DNA from: Cristatella mucedo
Taxonomy: Eukaryota; Bryozoa; Phylactolaemata; Cristatellidae
DNA: 50,000 bases
NCBI GenBank assembly: GCA_009760855.2
Contig: WPIO01000170.1
Span: 1 to 50,000 of the forward strand
Direction: 5' to 3'
A program made the position numbers and the translations under genes. The stretch's first letter is position 1. Each line of letters starts with the position of its first letter. This document shows, one piece after another, positions 1 through 9,299 of this stretch. A model generated the notes under the pieces. It was not told the origin of the DNA. It made no database searches and was given only the letters and a program-made list of their open reading frames with translations.

Positions 1-235
1 TCGTCCTTGATGTGTTTATGGGTGCTGACACTGTGCATGCTGCCACTAACCACATTTGCATGCTGACCCTGTGCATGTCACCCCTAACCATGTTATTCAT
101 TTTGTTTGTTTATCAAGCATGATATTACTCACCATTCAATTGCATTTCCCTTGGAAGCAAATGTTAAGCGCATAGAAAGAGATTGAGATCTCTGAGGGCA
201 CTTTATCAAGAGCATTATTATTATTATTATTCTCA
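1..235 (+). mobile_element. LINE A 3' end (fragment)
   Basis: This is the 3' untranslated end and tail of the family called LINE A here. It matches 16063-16300 closely, including the paired 'gtgctgac...gtgcatg' blocks, the tail hairpin (arms AGAGA and TCTCT around 178-195) and the closing TTATT repeat. The 5' part would lie outside the window. Confidence 0.8.
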
Positions 236-504
236 TGCCCCAGCTGCTCGCACATGCTAAGGAGCCGGAAATGATAAGGGGCCGGACGAGGTCTGCTGTG
301 TCCTGTGCTGCACCGCGAGGAGCGATGACGGCACGGGAATGCGTGGTGCTGACCGTGATGCGTCAAGCTCGCCGGCACCCAGCCGCAGCTCAAGTGAGGG
401 AGTTCCTTTGTGGCTAAATTCCCAGGCACAGCAAAAGTTTAGCGACACAAGCCAGCCGGCTGCCACAGTGGTAGGAAGGCTGTTCAACCTGAGCTGAGTG
501 TATG
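236..504. other. Unassigned unique sequence
   Basis: Short open frames occur on both strands, but none has a recognisable motif or splice context. I see no gene here. Confidence 0.4.
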
Positions 505-660
505 TAGCACACTAGGTAAGGTAGTTGCTTTCATGACCTAGGTCCTGAGGTCGTGGGTTCGATTATTTCGGTCGGCGATCCTTTATCGCCACTGCAAGCG
601 GTGGTGATAGCCATCAGGCTCTTCTGTCGCTATAAAAAAAGAGGCTGTTTAAGCAGCTTA
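505..660 (+). mobile_element. SINE C, tRNA-like
   Basis: A tRNA-like head carries a B-box-like GGGTTCGATT near 554. A body follows with the phrases 'ggtggtgatagcc' and 'gaggctcttctgtcgctat', ending in a short A-run and 'gaggctgtttaagcagct'. The same body occurs at 28440-28615 (+), 11610-11775 (-), 17680-17835 (-), 36295-36415 (-) and 42095-42260 (-). Confidence 0.75.
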
Positions 661-831
661 TAGGATTATAGCTCGCACTCGGGATTCTTCCGGTTGGACC
701 AAAGCTACACAATTCCATATTACATACCAAATAAAATGAGTTCGCATAGCTATCTGTTCCTGTCTCGAGCAACACGTTTAGTGAACAGGCTGTTGGCCGC
801 TATGTATGTGTGACCAAATGTGCAGTCGCTA

Positions 832-1020
832 ATGGCTTCTCGGCCTTCTGGGCTAAGATCGAGTGAGTTCTCTATTCCAATCAGTTTAAAGACTGATTGG
901 TGGTCCACTGGATCACTAGATTTTTTAAGCAGTTTTTGATGTGTTGTTCAGCAGCAGGAGCTTGCTCGGCTGCTGCTAATGTTAGGCCTCGTCTTGCAGT
1001 CCTTCTGGGTTCTGCCCACT
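832..1020 (+). ncRNA. U2 snRNA-like sequence (divergent copy or pseudogene)
   Basis: The 5' end reads GCTTCTCGGCCTTCTGGGCT followed by AAGATCGAGTG, nearly the 5' end of U2 snRNA (known: GCTTCTCGGCCTTTTGGCTAAGATCAAGTG). A stem-loop IIa equivalent follows at 877-900 with 9-bp perfect arms (CCAATCAGT / ACTGATTGG). An Sm-like T-rich stretch (AGATTTTTTAAG) comes next, then GGAGCTTGCTC as in stem-loop III, and CTTGCAGTCCTTCTGG resembling stem-loop IV. Length, about 189 nt, matches U2. The branch-point-recognition GTAGTA is replaced by AGTTCT, so ordinary U2 function is unlikely. No upstream proximal sequence element was identified. It is most likely a diverged pseudogene; a lineage-specific variant is possible. 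Confidence 0.72.
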
Positions 1021-1392
1021 GCCTTCGTGGGAGTAATTCGGTCAGAGAAATAGCCATATCTCTGCACGACCTCGCTCCTAATGTCGTGACGGTCGAAGCG
1101 TTATCGGAGCAACAACGAGCAGTTCTTCATTCAGCCGACGCTGCACTCACACTTGATAAGAGACCATCGTGACGACACAATTCGAGCACCGACGAACGCA
1201 CACAGATATAGATAAATGTGCTTTGATGGCGCCTGGGCGACACTTCGTTCCGGTTCGGTCGCACCAGTGACACTAGAGCTCCACCTCTCGCCAACCTGAG
1301 GTGGCTCCCAGCCAGGCAGCGAGCGCATCGACTTCAATGTTCTGTCACTCAATGTCACGTCCCTCCATCCTTCGGCTGCAGGCAACCTAACA
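1021..1392. other. Unassigned sequence after the U2-like copy
   Basis: No recognisable coding or repeat signature is visible. Short ORFs on both strands overlap each other and lack domain motifs. Confidence 0.35.
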
Positions 1393-1535
1393 AAGATCTA
1401 TTTCCCTACCTAGTTATGCATCGTACCTCTCGCTTGTCTGAATCTGATCGTTTTGCTACTCGTCGAACGAACCTGAAATCCTTTGGAGACCGTGCCTTTA
1501 GCTGGTGTTCACCCAAAGCCTGGAATTCGAGCCAC
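1393..1535 (+). mobile_element. LINE A RT C-terminal fragment
   Basis: The translation contains RTNLKSFGDRAFSWCSPKAW, the conserved C-terminal segment of CR1/L2-type reverse transcriptase ORFs. It matches the frame at 15900-15960 (RTNLKSFGDRAFSSYAPKAW). It is truncated at both ends and followed by unrelated GC-rich sequence. Confidence 0.8.
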
Positions 1536-2075
1536 AGCGGTGTGCAACGGCGTCGTCGGCTCGGCGTCGCAAAGCGCCGGAGCAGAAAGCGCACATGTCC
1601 GCACGCGCCGCTGCCGCCGCCCGCCGAGAAGCTCGGCGTCGCCACCATGCGACAAACGCTCCCAGGCGATCCCCAAAAACCCTGAGTGGCGACGAACTCG
1701 AGCAGGCGATTGAGTTGAAACTACTCTCTAGCCGTCTGCTACACGGTAGGAATACCAGTGGGGAGTGCCGGTCGCGCCACACGCGATGCAGACGCCAGCC
1801 GGTCGAGATCGGCGAGCGAGCGAGAAGGGCGCGCTAGTTTAGGCTGTACGGGTCCCGTCGGCCGCGGCACAATGCCGCCGCCTTCTTCCTGCTAAATTTT
1901 CGTCAAAATCGCCGCCGGCTACTGAGGTTGAACGGGTGTGAGCGTTTAGAGCACGATTTGTAGAATCGGGGGCAAGCAGAGCCATGGCGTGGCAGTTGGA
2001 GAAATCTGCCCCCCCCCCGGTTGGTCTGTTTGATGTAGTAGATATTCGAGGCATTAGATGTATTCTATTAGAGGG
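1536..2075. other. GC-rich unassigned stretch
   Basis: The stretch is CpG-rich, with several overlapping Arg/Ala/Ser-rich frames that look compositional rather than coding. A C9 run lies near 1992. No domain was recognised. Confidence 0.35.
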
Positions 2076-2079
2076 CTAT

Positions 2080-2215
2080 CGTAATGTAATGTAATGTAAT
2101 GTATCTCCGTCTGTAACTCCGCAAAGATAAGGTGGGTATTTCGCAGGAGAGTTTTGTATAGCCACAGCCTAAGCAGCTTTCGGTAGGCATAAGTGGTAGT
2201 CCCACAATATTCGAC
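2080..2215 (-). mobile_element. LINE B 3' tail fragment
   Basis: It starts with (TAATG)n and 'tgtatctccgtctgtaactcc', then 'gagagttttgtatag' and 'cctaagcagctttcggta'. This is the inverted 3' end of LINE B and matches 20325-20440 and 37863-37980. It is diverged and short. Confidence 0.8.
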
Positions 2216-2354
2216 CGAACTCCGATAGAAATAGATCGACGAGCTTGCGGTCGGTCCAACTAGGAATTCCGGCTAACAGCGAGTCGGCGGCACTAGTAGC
2301 AGCAAGCGCCGAGATGAAGAAATATACGCTGCCAGACTTTAGGCCGCACTAGGG

Positions 2355-2363
2355 TATAAATAG
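2355..2363 (+). promoter_or_regulatory. Candidate TATA box
   Basis: TATAAATAG is a near-ideal TATA box. It lies about 57 bp before the first ATG of a 106-codon frame. A start site near 2385 would be expected. This is inference from the motif only. Confidence 0.4.
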
Positions 2364-2419
2364 TGGCTGCAAGCTAATCGAGCGGAGGAAAAATAGAACC
2401 ACGTCGGTCGGAAAGCACG

Positions 2420-2740
2420 ATGCAATACGAGAAGCACCCTCGCACACCTACACCTACACTCGGGCTTTCGGAATTCGCACACATGCTTGCTTTTAAGCAA
2501 ACCGTCGTCCTTCAGCTTTCCGTGCGAAATTGGAGGCTCAGAAAAAACGAGTCGCCGCCGCCAAGCTCACTGTACCCTCGTCGGACACAGGTTGGACACA
2601 GGCCGGGGAGAACGAGACAAACAGCAGCAGCGGCGGCGGTGCAGGGACCACGGCGGACGAGCGCATCCTACGACAGCAGCGGTAAAACCGCATCCTACGA
2701 CAGGAGCGGTAAAACCGAACCAATCGGCGCAGCAGAATGA
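2420..2740 (+). CDS. Possible small ORF downstream of a TATA box, unknown product
   Basis: A 106-aa frame starts at the first ATG after the TATA box. The product is basic and of low complexity (Arg, Pro, Ala, Ser), with no recognised domain, signal peptide or membrane segment. Its C-terminal part contains a tandem 27-bp duplication giving two copies of a (A/S)SYD(S/R)SGKT motif. Because the duplication is a multiple of three it keeps the frame. It could be a real lineage-restricted gene, a first exon, or chance; other frames are also open here. Confidence 0.2.
   Translation: MQYEKHPRTPTPTLGLSEFAHMLAFKQTVVLQLSVRNWRLRKNESPPPSSLYPRRTQVGHRPGRTRQTAAAAAVQGPRRTSASYDSSGKTASYDRSGKTEPIGAAE
2663..2716 (+). 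repeat. 27-bp tandem duplication
   Basis: Two copies of a 27-bp unit beginning GCATCCTACGACAG are directly adjacent. They differ at one position (AGCAGC versus AGGAGC). Confidence 0.9.
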
Positions 2741-3682
2741 AACTGGCCACGAATAATTTGAGTGATAGATCTAAGTGATATGGCCTCTTAATCTTTGCAG
2801 AGCAGCCGACATTACGCGCTTCAGCTTCAGCTTGTTCATCATGTCCAGCCATCTCGCCCGATCTTGATCTTTGACCATGATCTGCCAAAACTTCATTCTG
2901 CGATTAGTTACAAGACCAAAACCGTTTTTAAACGCGCTTTTAAACGATTAATGTTACTAGCGCTGTGTGGACTGTTAATTGTTTCGGTGGGCTCACTTCG
3001 CTGAGTCATGGTAGAATTTACTCGTCTATTGCGCTCGGTCACTCCCGAAAGTACTGGTCGCCATCTTGCCTCGTGACGGAAGTGCCTCGTAGCGGAAAGA
3101 CGGACGGAACTTCTCGCTTTAAGTAGTAGGGATGTTTTAAAACCTTTTCAGTAACCTGCTCTTTTCAATACCCTTGTGTATATTCTCTGGCCCAATAATT
3201 GCTAAATGCAACGCACAGGTTCCAGCTTGATCGACCGCTCTGATACAGAAGATAATTTCGGAGTTCTTAACCGGTAAAATATTCCATTCGCGTGCAGTGA
3301 GTGCTTTGATTCGTTTGCCTGGCAATTTTTGGTTTGATAATAAAAGGATCTGCGAAATTAAAGACTGAAAATAGATGGCAAATAAAGAACTTCATAGTTG
3401 TTCTTTTACAACTCAGAGCCATCTTATCACATAGGCTTGCTTGTTTGGTCCTCAGCTGAAAGATGACCTCGGCTTACACCAATTCGATTAATGTAATATT
3501 TATTTTTGCCTGTATTGCAAGCAACCCGAGTAGAAAGAATTCTCTAATAGTGATTTATTTAACGCAATGCTTTCTGATTTATTTTACTAGATCCAAAACG
3601 TTGAGCTCAAAGGGAGAGCCAAAAGATGACACCCGCACAATGTGTCTGCATAATCTGCTAATTATCGTGAGATCAAAGGTAG

Positions 3683-3711
3683 AAGCGTAGAGACGAACGG
3701 TCTCTACGCTT
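3683..3711. repeat. Perfect 12-bp inverted repeat (hairpin)
   Basis: The arms AAGCGTAGAGAC and GTCTCTACGCTT flank a 5-nt loop (GAACG). No T-tract or coding context explains it. Confidence 0.85.
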
Positions 3712-3976
3712 TACTCAAACGGCTGTTTCGCATGAAAACAAGATCGTCTACGCATTTTACCAAGCAAATCAAAGAGCGACCTGTCTGTTCATCAGGGGAA
3801 TTGGCGTGAATGGGTCCTAAGCAAATCTGACCTTGACCTTAGCTTTGACCAAAGGCAGGGATCGCATCCTACAGAGCATGTTTGGCATGATCAGCTTGCA
3901 AAGTAACTCGGGAAATTATTCAAGAGCATCGTCATGATTATCTGCGGTATGCGACCGAGTTCTTCACGCTAAAGAT

Positions 3977-3988
3977 TGACCTTTGACC
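3977..3988 (-). promoter_or_regulatory. Candidate DR1 nuclear-receptor site
   Basis: TGACCTTTGACC is the reverse complement of two AGGTCA-type half sites spaced by one base, the known DR1 element bound by RXR/HNF4-type receptors. Another cluster (TGACCTTGACCT plus TTTGACC) lies about 140 bp upstream at 3828-3850. Function is not shown. Confidence 0.3.
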
Positions 3989-5023
3989 GTGCCAATGCCG
4001 CTAAAGCTGACCTCCGATTTTTAAGACGCTTGCAATTCAAATGAAGTTCGGCCTGGGGAGGTGTGCGCCTAAGGACCAATGCGGCTGCTTTGGCTGGCCA
4101 TGGACCTCGCCACCATTCGGTGACCTTGCCCGTCTTCAATAACAGCGGGCAAGCAGCTTTGCCGTGACGTCATCTAGGCAGGGTTCTTTCCTTGCAAAGC
4201 TTGCAACGGTGACCATTTTTAGTCTCTCTTCATATTGTGCAAATTGTACACTCGATAAGCCTTCTCTTTGTAGCGCGAAACTTGCGAATTGCCATTTTAG
4301 AAGTGAACGCTCTCACGGTTCATATACAGGCCTATCGGCTCACTGTCGCCTCCGCTGCCTGCCTTTTAGCGGTGCTCTAACAGCCCGCTATGCTTTTTTC
4401 CTTTCTGCTTTATGCTATGCGACTCGTGTGCAAAATTATTAGTCACTACTTTATTTGCTTGTTTCACTTTAAAATATTCCCGGTCAGTGGAAAATTTCTT
4501 CGAGAGGCCGTTAGATGACACCACCTTTCTGCGTTTGTGGGATGAGCACGTTTTCAATTACTCAACGCCTTTGTAATTATATTTGATTCTGAGGCGTACA
4601 ATATACAGTTAAATGACTGTCAAGGGCATGACAGTGGTCAAATTGGCGTCGCTGAGCTGTTGCGGCCCCGGACGGAAGCCTAATAGACCGACGAGTCGTC
4701 TCAACGAGCTTGTAATTCTGGGCAATTCAGTTACACGCTCGGTTCTCGTAATGACGTAACGATGAGTCACGGCCGGTTCACGAATCATGACCTCTGTAAT
4801 ATTGGGGGGGGGGTGGTAAGGTCAGCAATGCGCTGAACGATGAATATGCTCATGGCAGCGAGAGATGCCGATAGTGTCCGTTATAAGCTGTTGTTTAAGT
4901 ATTCAAGGTAAGTATGGCTTTGGCTTGGTAGCCAAAGCTGTCGAGAACTTTTTAGGTATATTGTAGAATACGAGATGGCTGGCGCTCGGTGCTCATAAGC
5001 AAGAAGATGGCATTCAGCTAGCA

Positions 5024-5112
5024 CATACACACACGCACACACAAACACACACACACACACACACACGCACATACACACACACACACACACTCACGCACGC
5101 ACACGCACGTGC
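5024..5112. repeat. (CA)n microsatellite
   Basis: An interrupted CA/CG dinucleotide array of about 90 bp. It creates false Cys/Val-rich frames on the minus strand. Confidence 0.95.
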
Positions 5113-5439
5113 AATTTTTATTTTTTTTTGCCTGAAAAGTAAATTGAAATCCTTGAAAATTAGGTGGAAATTGAACTTCGCCCATCTCACTGGAGACATT
5201 GAGGCAAGGATATTCAGCAGGTTTTGTTTGATGACGTTGTTTGCTAGTGTATGCGCCCTTACTTTCGTCCTGTGGCATACCCGCCGTAGCTAAGACTTCG
5301 CAGGCTCAGCTAACCCGCAGTATTAGGTAAGTGGAATTGAAATACGATGCGTAGAACATAACTACACCAAGAGCAGACCGGAAGTATCAAACGAGCTTAA
5401 CAGTTCGAGGGCACAATCTGTATTAATTGGCAATACATG

Positions 5440-5525
5440 ATCGTCCTAAGCAGGACTGGAACTCACGACCTGGTTTATGAGGTGCTAGCACCTTACCAAA
5501 GGCTCAAGACTAAGTCATAGGCAGT
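5440..5525 (-). mobile_element. tRNA-like SINE head fragment
   Basis: On the minus strand it has a B-box-like 'gtgagttccagtcc' and an A-box-side 'taaggtgctagcacc', resembling the heads of SINE C and D. No body or tail is recognisable, so the assignment is tentative. Confidence 0.4.
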
Positions 5526-5644
5526 CCTATCAAGCTCAACGTTTGCTATAAGCCCCACAGTATCTGGGCGTGAGCTATCGGTTTAGTCAGCTCAGCCAGG
5601 TCTAGCGGACGATTGTCTAGCGTCGTGTCGTAGCATTACAACGA

Positions 5645-5765
5645 GCTGTTTGGCCCAGTGGTTAAAATGCTCGAAGCCCCCCCCACCCCATTGGCATATG
5701 TGCAGCACCTGAATACAGATTAGGTTCTCGTAGGGTGCTTTGCAAATAAATAATATTTAGAGATA
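5645..5765 (+). mobile_element. SINE D copy
   Basis: The A box (TGGCCCAGTGG) is followed by a C-run where other copies have 'gctcgccccgacc'. The tail 'agcacctgaatacagattaggttctcg' runs into 'gtgctttgcaaataaataat'. The B-box region is deleted compared with 28105-28250. Confidence 0.65.
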
Positions 5766-5989
5766 GGCTGGACAAAGGATTGAGCAGAAAGAGAGAGTTT
5801 GGTCTCGAACGAAGGATTCGACCTGCGTACGAAATCCGAGGAGAAACACTTACCAAAATAGTCGGGGTTAGGTCTTCCCTTCCTGAACGCGGTCACAGAT
5901 TTTCTCCCATCATGGTGGAGCTTATACGCTATGCTATCGACCCTTTCGATTCAGCGTGTCGTCTACACTTAGGAAAACCCTGCAGCAGC

Positions 5990-6066
5990 GCAATATATGT
6001 ATATATATATGTGTGTGTGTGTGCGTGCGCGTGTGTGTGTGTGTGCGTGCGTGTGTGTGTACGCAT
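5990..6066. repeat. (TA)n/(GT)n microsatellite
   Basis: A short TA array passes into a GT/GC array. Confidence 0.9.
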
Positions 6067-6107
6067 GCACTGGGGCTGCTCTCAGGCTAGCCGAAATACC
6101 AGCCCTT

Positions 6108-6326
6108 GCCTTAGTGGGTTCGACTAAGGCACCTAGTACAGGCCCGGCTCCTGGTCCACCGAGCTCTGGTTAGCAGCCTTGTGCAGTCGATGCGGTAATG
6201 AGACGGACCGACGAACGTGCTTGCCAGAGTGGGCTCGACTAGGACACCGGGTTCAGACCCGCTAAAGTTAGAATGGAGCCTGGCGCAGACGATGCGGTCA
6301 GGATGTTCGCCGACTAATGTGCTTAA
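6108..6326 (+). repeat. Two diverged tandem copies of about 115 bp
   Basis: The copies begin 'gccttagtgggttcgac' (6108) and 'gccagagtgggctcgac' (6223). Both continue with 'gacgatgcggt/gtcgatgcggt' and end near 'acgaacgtgctt/actaatgtgctt'. The embedded 'gggttcgac' resembles a tRNA B box, so this may be a dimeric tRNA-like element. Confidence 0.55.
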
Positions 6327-6789
6327 GTAGAAATAGCAGCTATGAGCGAGGTCAGGAGTTTAGAGGAGAGAGAACATAGCGGGACGACTGACAGAGCTCG
6401 GGGCTGCTGCTTCCGTAGTCAAGGCGAGACTATGGAAGCTTTGAGAGCACGATAATGCGAACCTACGGCGACGAACAGCTAAGTGCAACTTTGACTTCGC
6501 AGTTGTGTTCTGCCGGCTACTCAGTTAGCTGCTCGTATCTTGGGGTGCTGTAGCGGTCCGCCTTCGGAGTCGGGACTATCGCTAGCGACGCGGCGATAGG
6601 TTACTCGGGCTTCAGGAGTTCGCGCAGTTAACTTCGTCGGTCCGGTACGCGCTTCGGAAAGCGCTTGCATCGGCGCATAACCACTACTAACAGGCTCACA
6701 ATAAACTCTCGCTTTCGGCTCCTAGTTGTGGCCGCACTGCAGCGCTGCATTGCACAGTCTACCGGTAGGAAAGCGTGGAACGAGCCGTC
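6327..6789. other. Unassigned sequence
   Basis: No gene or repeat family was recognised. A short palindromic TGCAGCGCTGCA occurs near 6737. Confidence 0.35.
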
Positions 6790-6799
6790 CCCGCGCGGT

Positions 6800-6847
6800 T
6801 ACACGTATGTAAGTATATATATGTATGTACGCATGTGCATACGTACA

Positions 6848-6880
<33 letters not shown>
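6800..6880. repeat. (TA)n-rich microsatellite with GTAT/ACGT interruptions
   Basis: An alternating TA/GTAT tract abuts the 5' truncation point of the LINE B copy that follows. Confidence 0.85.
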
Positions 6881-7825
6881 CCTGGATGTCGGAAAACTTG
6901 CTGAAATAAATGACGATAAAACCGAACTGCTGCTCATAGGACACCCTAAGCGTGTGGCTGGATTAAAAGGCTTTGCTGTTCTACTAGGTGATGCTATTGT
7001 GCGACCTTCACCACGTGCTCGTAATCTAGGTGTCATGTTCGACAGCTGCCTCAATTTCAAAAGCTTCATTCAGAAGACTGCCTCTACAGCTAGCCATCAC
7101 ATCCGATCCCTATCCAAGATTAGAAGCTGTCTCCACAGTGGCTTGTAAAAAATTTAACTAGCTCTTTAGTTCTGTCTCGGCTTGATTATTGTAATTCCCT
7201 TTTGGCTGGGCTGCCAAAGAAAGCTATTATGCTACTACAGCGGACTATGAATATCGCTGCAAGGCTGATCTTCAAGTCCCAGCGGTTTGAGCACGTGTCA
7301 CCTCTGCTGAAAGAGCTAGGATGGTTGCCGGTTGAGCAAAGGATACAGAGCAAAGTTCTTACGCTGACCCACAAGGCCCGTCACGGCTTGGCTCCTTCGT
7401 ACCTTGCTGAACTGCTGCATCAGTTTCAGCCTGTTCGCGCCCTCAGGTCCTGTGTAGACAATAAATTAGCTGTCCCTTTCCTCCGCTTATAGACAGTTGG
7501 CGACACAAGCTTTAGCTCTGCGGGTCCGAGACTGTGGAACTCGCTTCCGAAATTCTTACGCAACGACAACTACTCTCCAACTGCCGACTATGGCACATCT
7601 TTTTCAGCGGTCCTGAACTGCTATTTCTATGCTACTCACTACCTCAACTGCTCTCCTGACTCTGCTATGCTTCGCACTTTCTCTTTGTTGCGTGAGACGA
7701 AGTATGTTGGCTACCGAATGCGTACCGAAAGCCGCTTAGGCTGTGAGTTCGCTATACAAAACTCTCCTGCGTAACACCCACATGGTCTTTATGACTTTGT
7801 GGAGTTACTGACGGAGATACATTAC

Positions 7826-7828
<3 letters not shown>
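6881..7828 (+). mobile_element. LINE B, 5'-truncated, RT C-terminal part and 3' tail
   Basis: The frame reads NDDKTELLLIGHPKR, then LGVMFDSCLNF, SRLDYCNSLLAGLPKKA, AARLIFKSQRFEHVSPLLKE, LGWLPVEQRIQSKVLTL, ARHGLAPSYLAELLHQF and GPRLWNSLPKFL. This is the C-terminal third of a CR1/L2-type non-LTR retrotransposon reverse transcriptase. It is a pseudogene: a stop and frame change lie near 7147, and a TAG replaces a residue near 7489. The element ends with the family's tail 'gacggagatacattacattac'. The longest LINE B copy in the window. Confidence 0.93.
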
Positions 7829-7900
<72 letters not shown>

Positions 7901-7910
7901 TTATTTATTT
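7829..7910. repeat. (AC)n(AT)n microsatellite at the LINE B tail
   Basis: The AC array (about 7829-7885) begins directly at the ATTAC tail of LINE B and passes into (AT)n and TTTA repeats. Confidence 0.95.
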
Positions 7911-8305
7911 ACTTGTACATGCGTGAGCTTGCGTGTGCGTGTGCGCGCATCGTACGCATGAATTCTAGCTTGGATCTTATTGATCTGTAGCGCCCTGCTG
8001 GCTTTGGCTGAATTTTAGGGCGAACAAGAGCTGTTCGGCGGCGGGCTAGAGCCCCTTTGTCCTGGAGCAGTGAGCCAGAGAGGAGCGTCAGTTCGGTTAG
8101 AGAGGAAGCGCTTAGGAGCAGGCCAGGAAGCTCTGAGACGAGCGGCGGCGATTCGGCCTTTAGAATTGGTCCGATACTCGCGGAAGCTGCTGATAGATGT
8201 TGGCTGGCCTGTCAACCCCCGCCTTCCCTCTTTCCAAGAAAGAATCTTCTGGAACCCATTCACCATTCAAGCTGGACGGAGGTGCCCTTCCAGTGGCCTG
8301 GGGAC
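7911..8305. other. Unassigned sequence before the candidate LTR
   Basis: Overlapping open frames are present on both strands. None has a recognised domain. Confidence 0.35.
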
Positions 8306-8322
8306 GGTAGTAATTCCTTTCT

Positions 8323-9056
8323 GTAATGGGCCAAGGTGTCCGGGGCCCAATACCACTAAGCTCTTGCCCATTGTTTCAGCTAGGTATTTAAGAGTCGAGC
8401 GACGCTCGCTCTTGGTCTTTTGTTCGGCTTCTCCGTCTTCCCTTCGACGCCGTCGGACTCGTTTCTCTGAAAGCGAGGGAGGAGGGCGGGCTGTTCGCCG
8501 GCGATTGACGGAACAGGACGAGACAGCGCTAGGAGGATTCGGTGGACTCCACCGAATACGGTCGTATCGCGCCCGAGCTGGCATTTTGTGTTTCTTTAGT
8601 GTTTTGTGTGTGCGCGCTAGCACGGGGTCTCGGCATAGGGATTTGCCGGCGCGAGCTAGGCGTAGTTGGCGTGTGTGGAGTATTCCTGCCGCACTGGTGG
8701 AAACCGAGTTCTAGTTCTCCGGGTAGGGTTTAGACTCCGGTTCGCGCTTCAGTGTGGAGGAGTATTCCCTCCGCAAGAGTGTGCAAGTTGGCGTGGTTGG
8801 GGTATTCCCTCGGCACAGGTGGGAACGGATTCCTAGTTCACCGGTTAGGGTTTAGGGTCCGGGTCGCGCTTAGTGTGGAGGAGTATTCCCTCCGCAAGAG
8901 TGTTGGTGCAGTTGAGAGCGTGCGAGGAGTGTGGAGATAAAGCTGAACTAGACGCGCAGCGACTTTGTGCGCTTGCGAATAAAGTTCAGTAAAATCCCCA
9001 ATCTGTGTGTCTCGCTTTCCAATTCACGCCGCGGACTCGCGACCCCCTTTAGTAAC
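8323..9056 (+). mobile_element. Candidate solo LTR
   Basis: It starts TGTAATGGGCC. A TATA-like TATTTAAG lies at about 8385 and an AATAAA near 8979. It ends in 'cgcgaccccctttagtaacg', resembling invertebrate Ty3-type LTR ends. This U3-R-U5-like order suggests a solo LTR. No clear target-site duplication, primer-binding site or second LTR was found, so both boundaries are uncertain. Open frames inside (one of 214 codons from 8070) are Arg/Ser-rich and look incidental. Confidence 0.35.
8664..8905 (+). repeat. 123-bp tandem direct repeat, two copies
   Basis: Copies begin 'gttggcgtgtgtgg' (8664) and 'gttggcgtggttgg' (8787). Both contain 'tagggtttag' and 'gtggaggagtattccctccg' followed by 'caagagtgt'. 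It lies within the candidate LTR, after its TATA-like box. Confidence 0.85.
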
Positions 9057-9299
9057 GGTAAGCAGGTCAGAGCCAGAAACGCTCGTTTCGTGGCGGCCAG
9101 CTTATTGCGCGTAGGCGCGCACCGAACGGCATTAGGCGATAGGCTACGCCGCTAGGTAAGCGGCAGGTCAAGCTTACCCCGCCGAGCCTTCGGCGTTACA
9201 GATCGATGTGGCCTGTAGCAAACTAACGGAATGTCGGAGCTGCCATCCAGCCGTTGCCCCACTCAGCGTGCATCTGTCTATGCAGGCCGCTTGACATTG

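Larger units (their letters stand above)
2790..5020. other. Unassigned, mostly unique sequence
   Basis: No ORF has recognisable homology and no repeat family from elsewhere in the window was found. Noted inside it are a hairpin at 3683-3711, nuclear-receptor-like half sites at 3828-3850 and 3977-3988, and a G10 run near 4804. Confidence 0.4.

Noticed and set aside
505-600. A true tRNA gene, suggested by GGGTTCGATT.
   Set aside because: The sequence recurs with a common body at several loci and cannot fold as a full cloverleaf; it is a SINE head.
8070-8714. 214-codon ORF.
   Set aside because: No domain; Arg/Ser-rich; overlaps the candidate LTR and a 118-codon ORF on the other strand.
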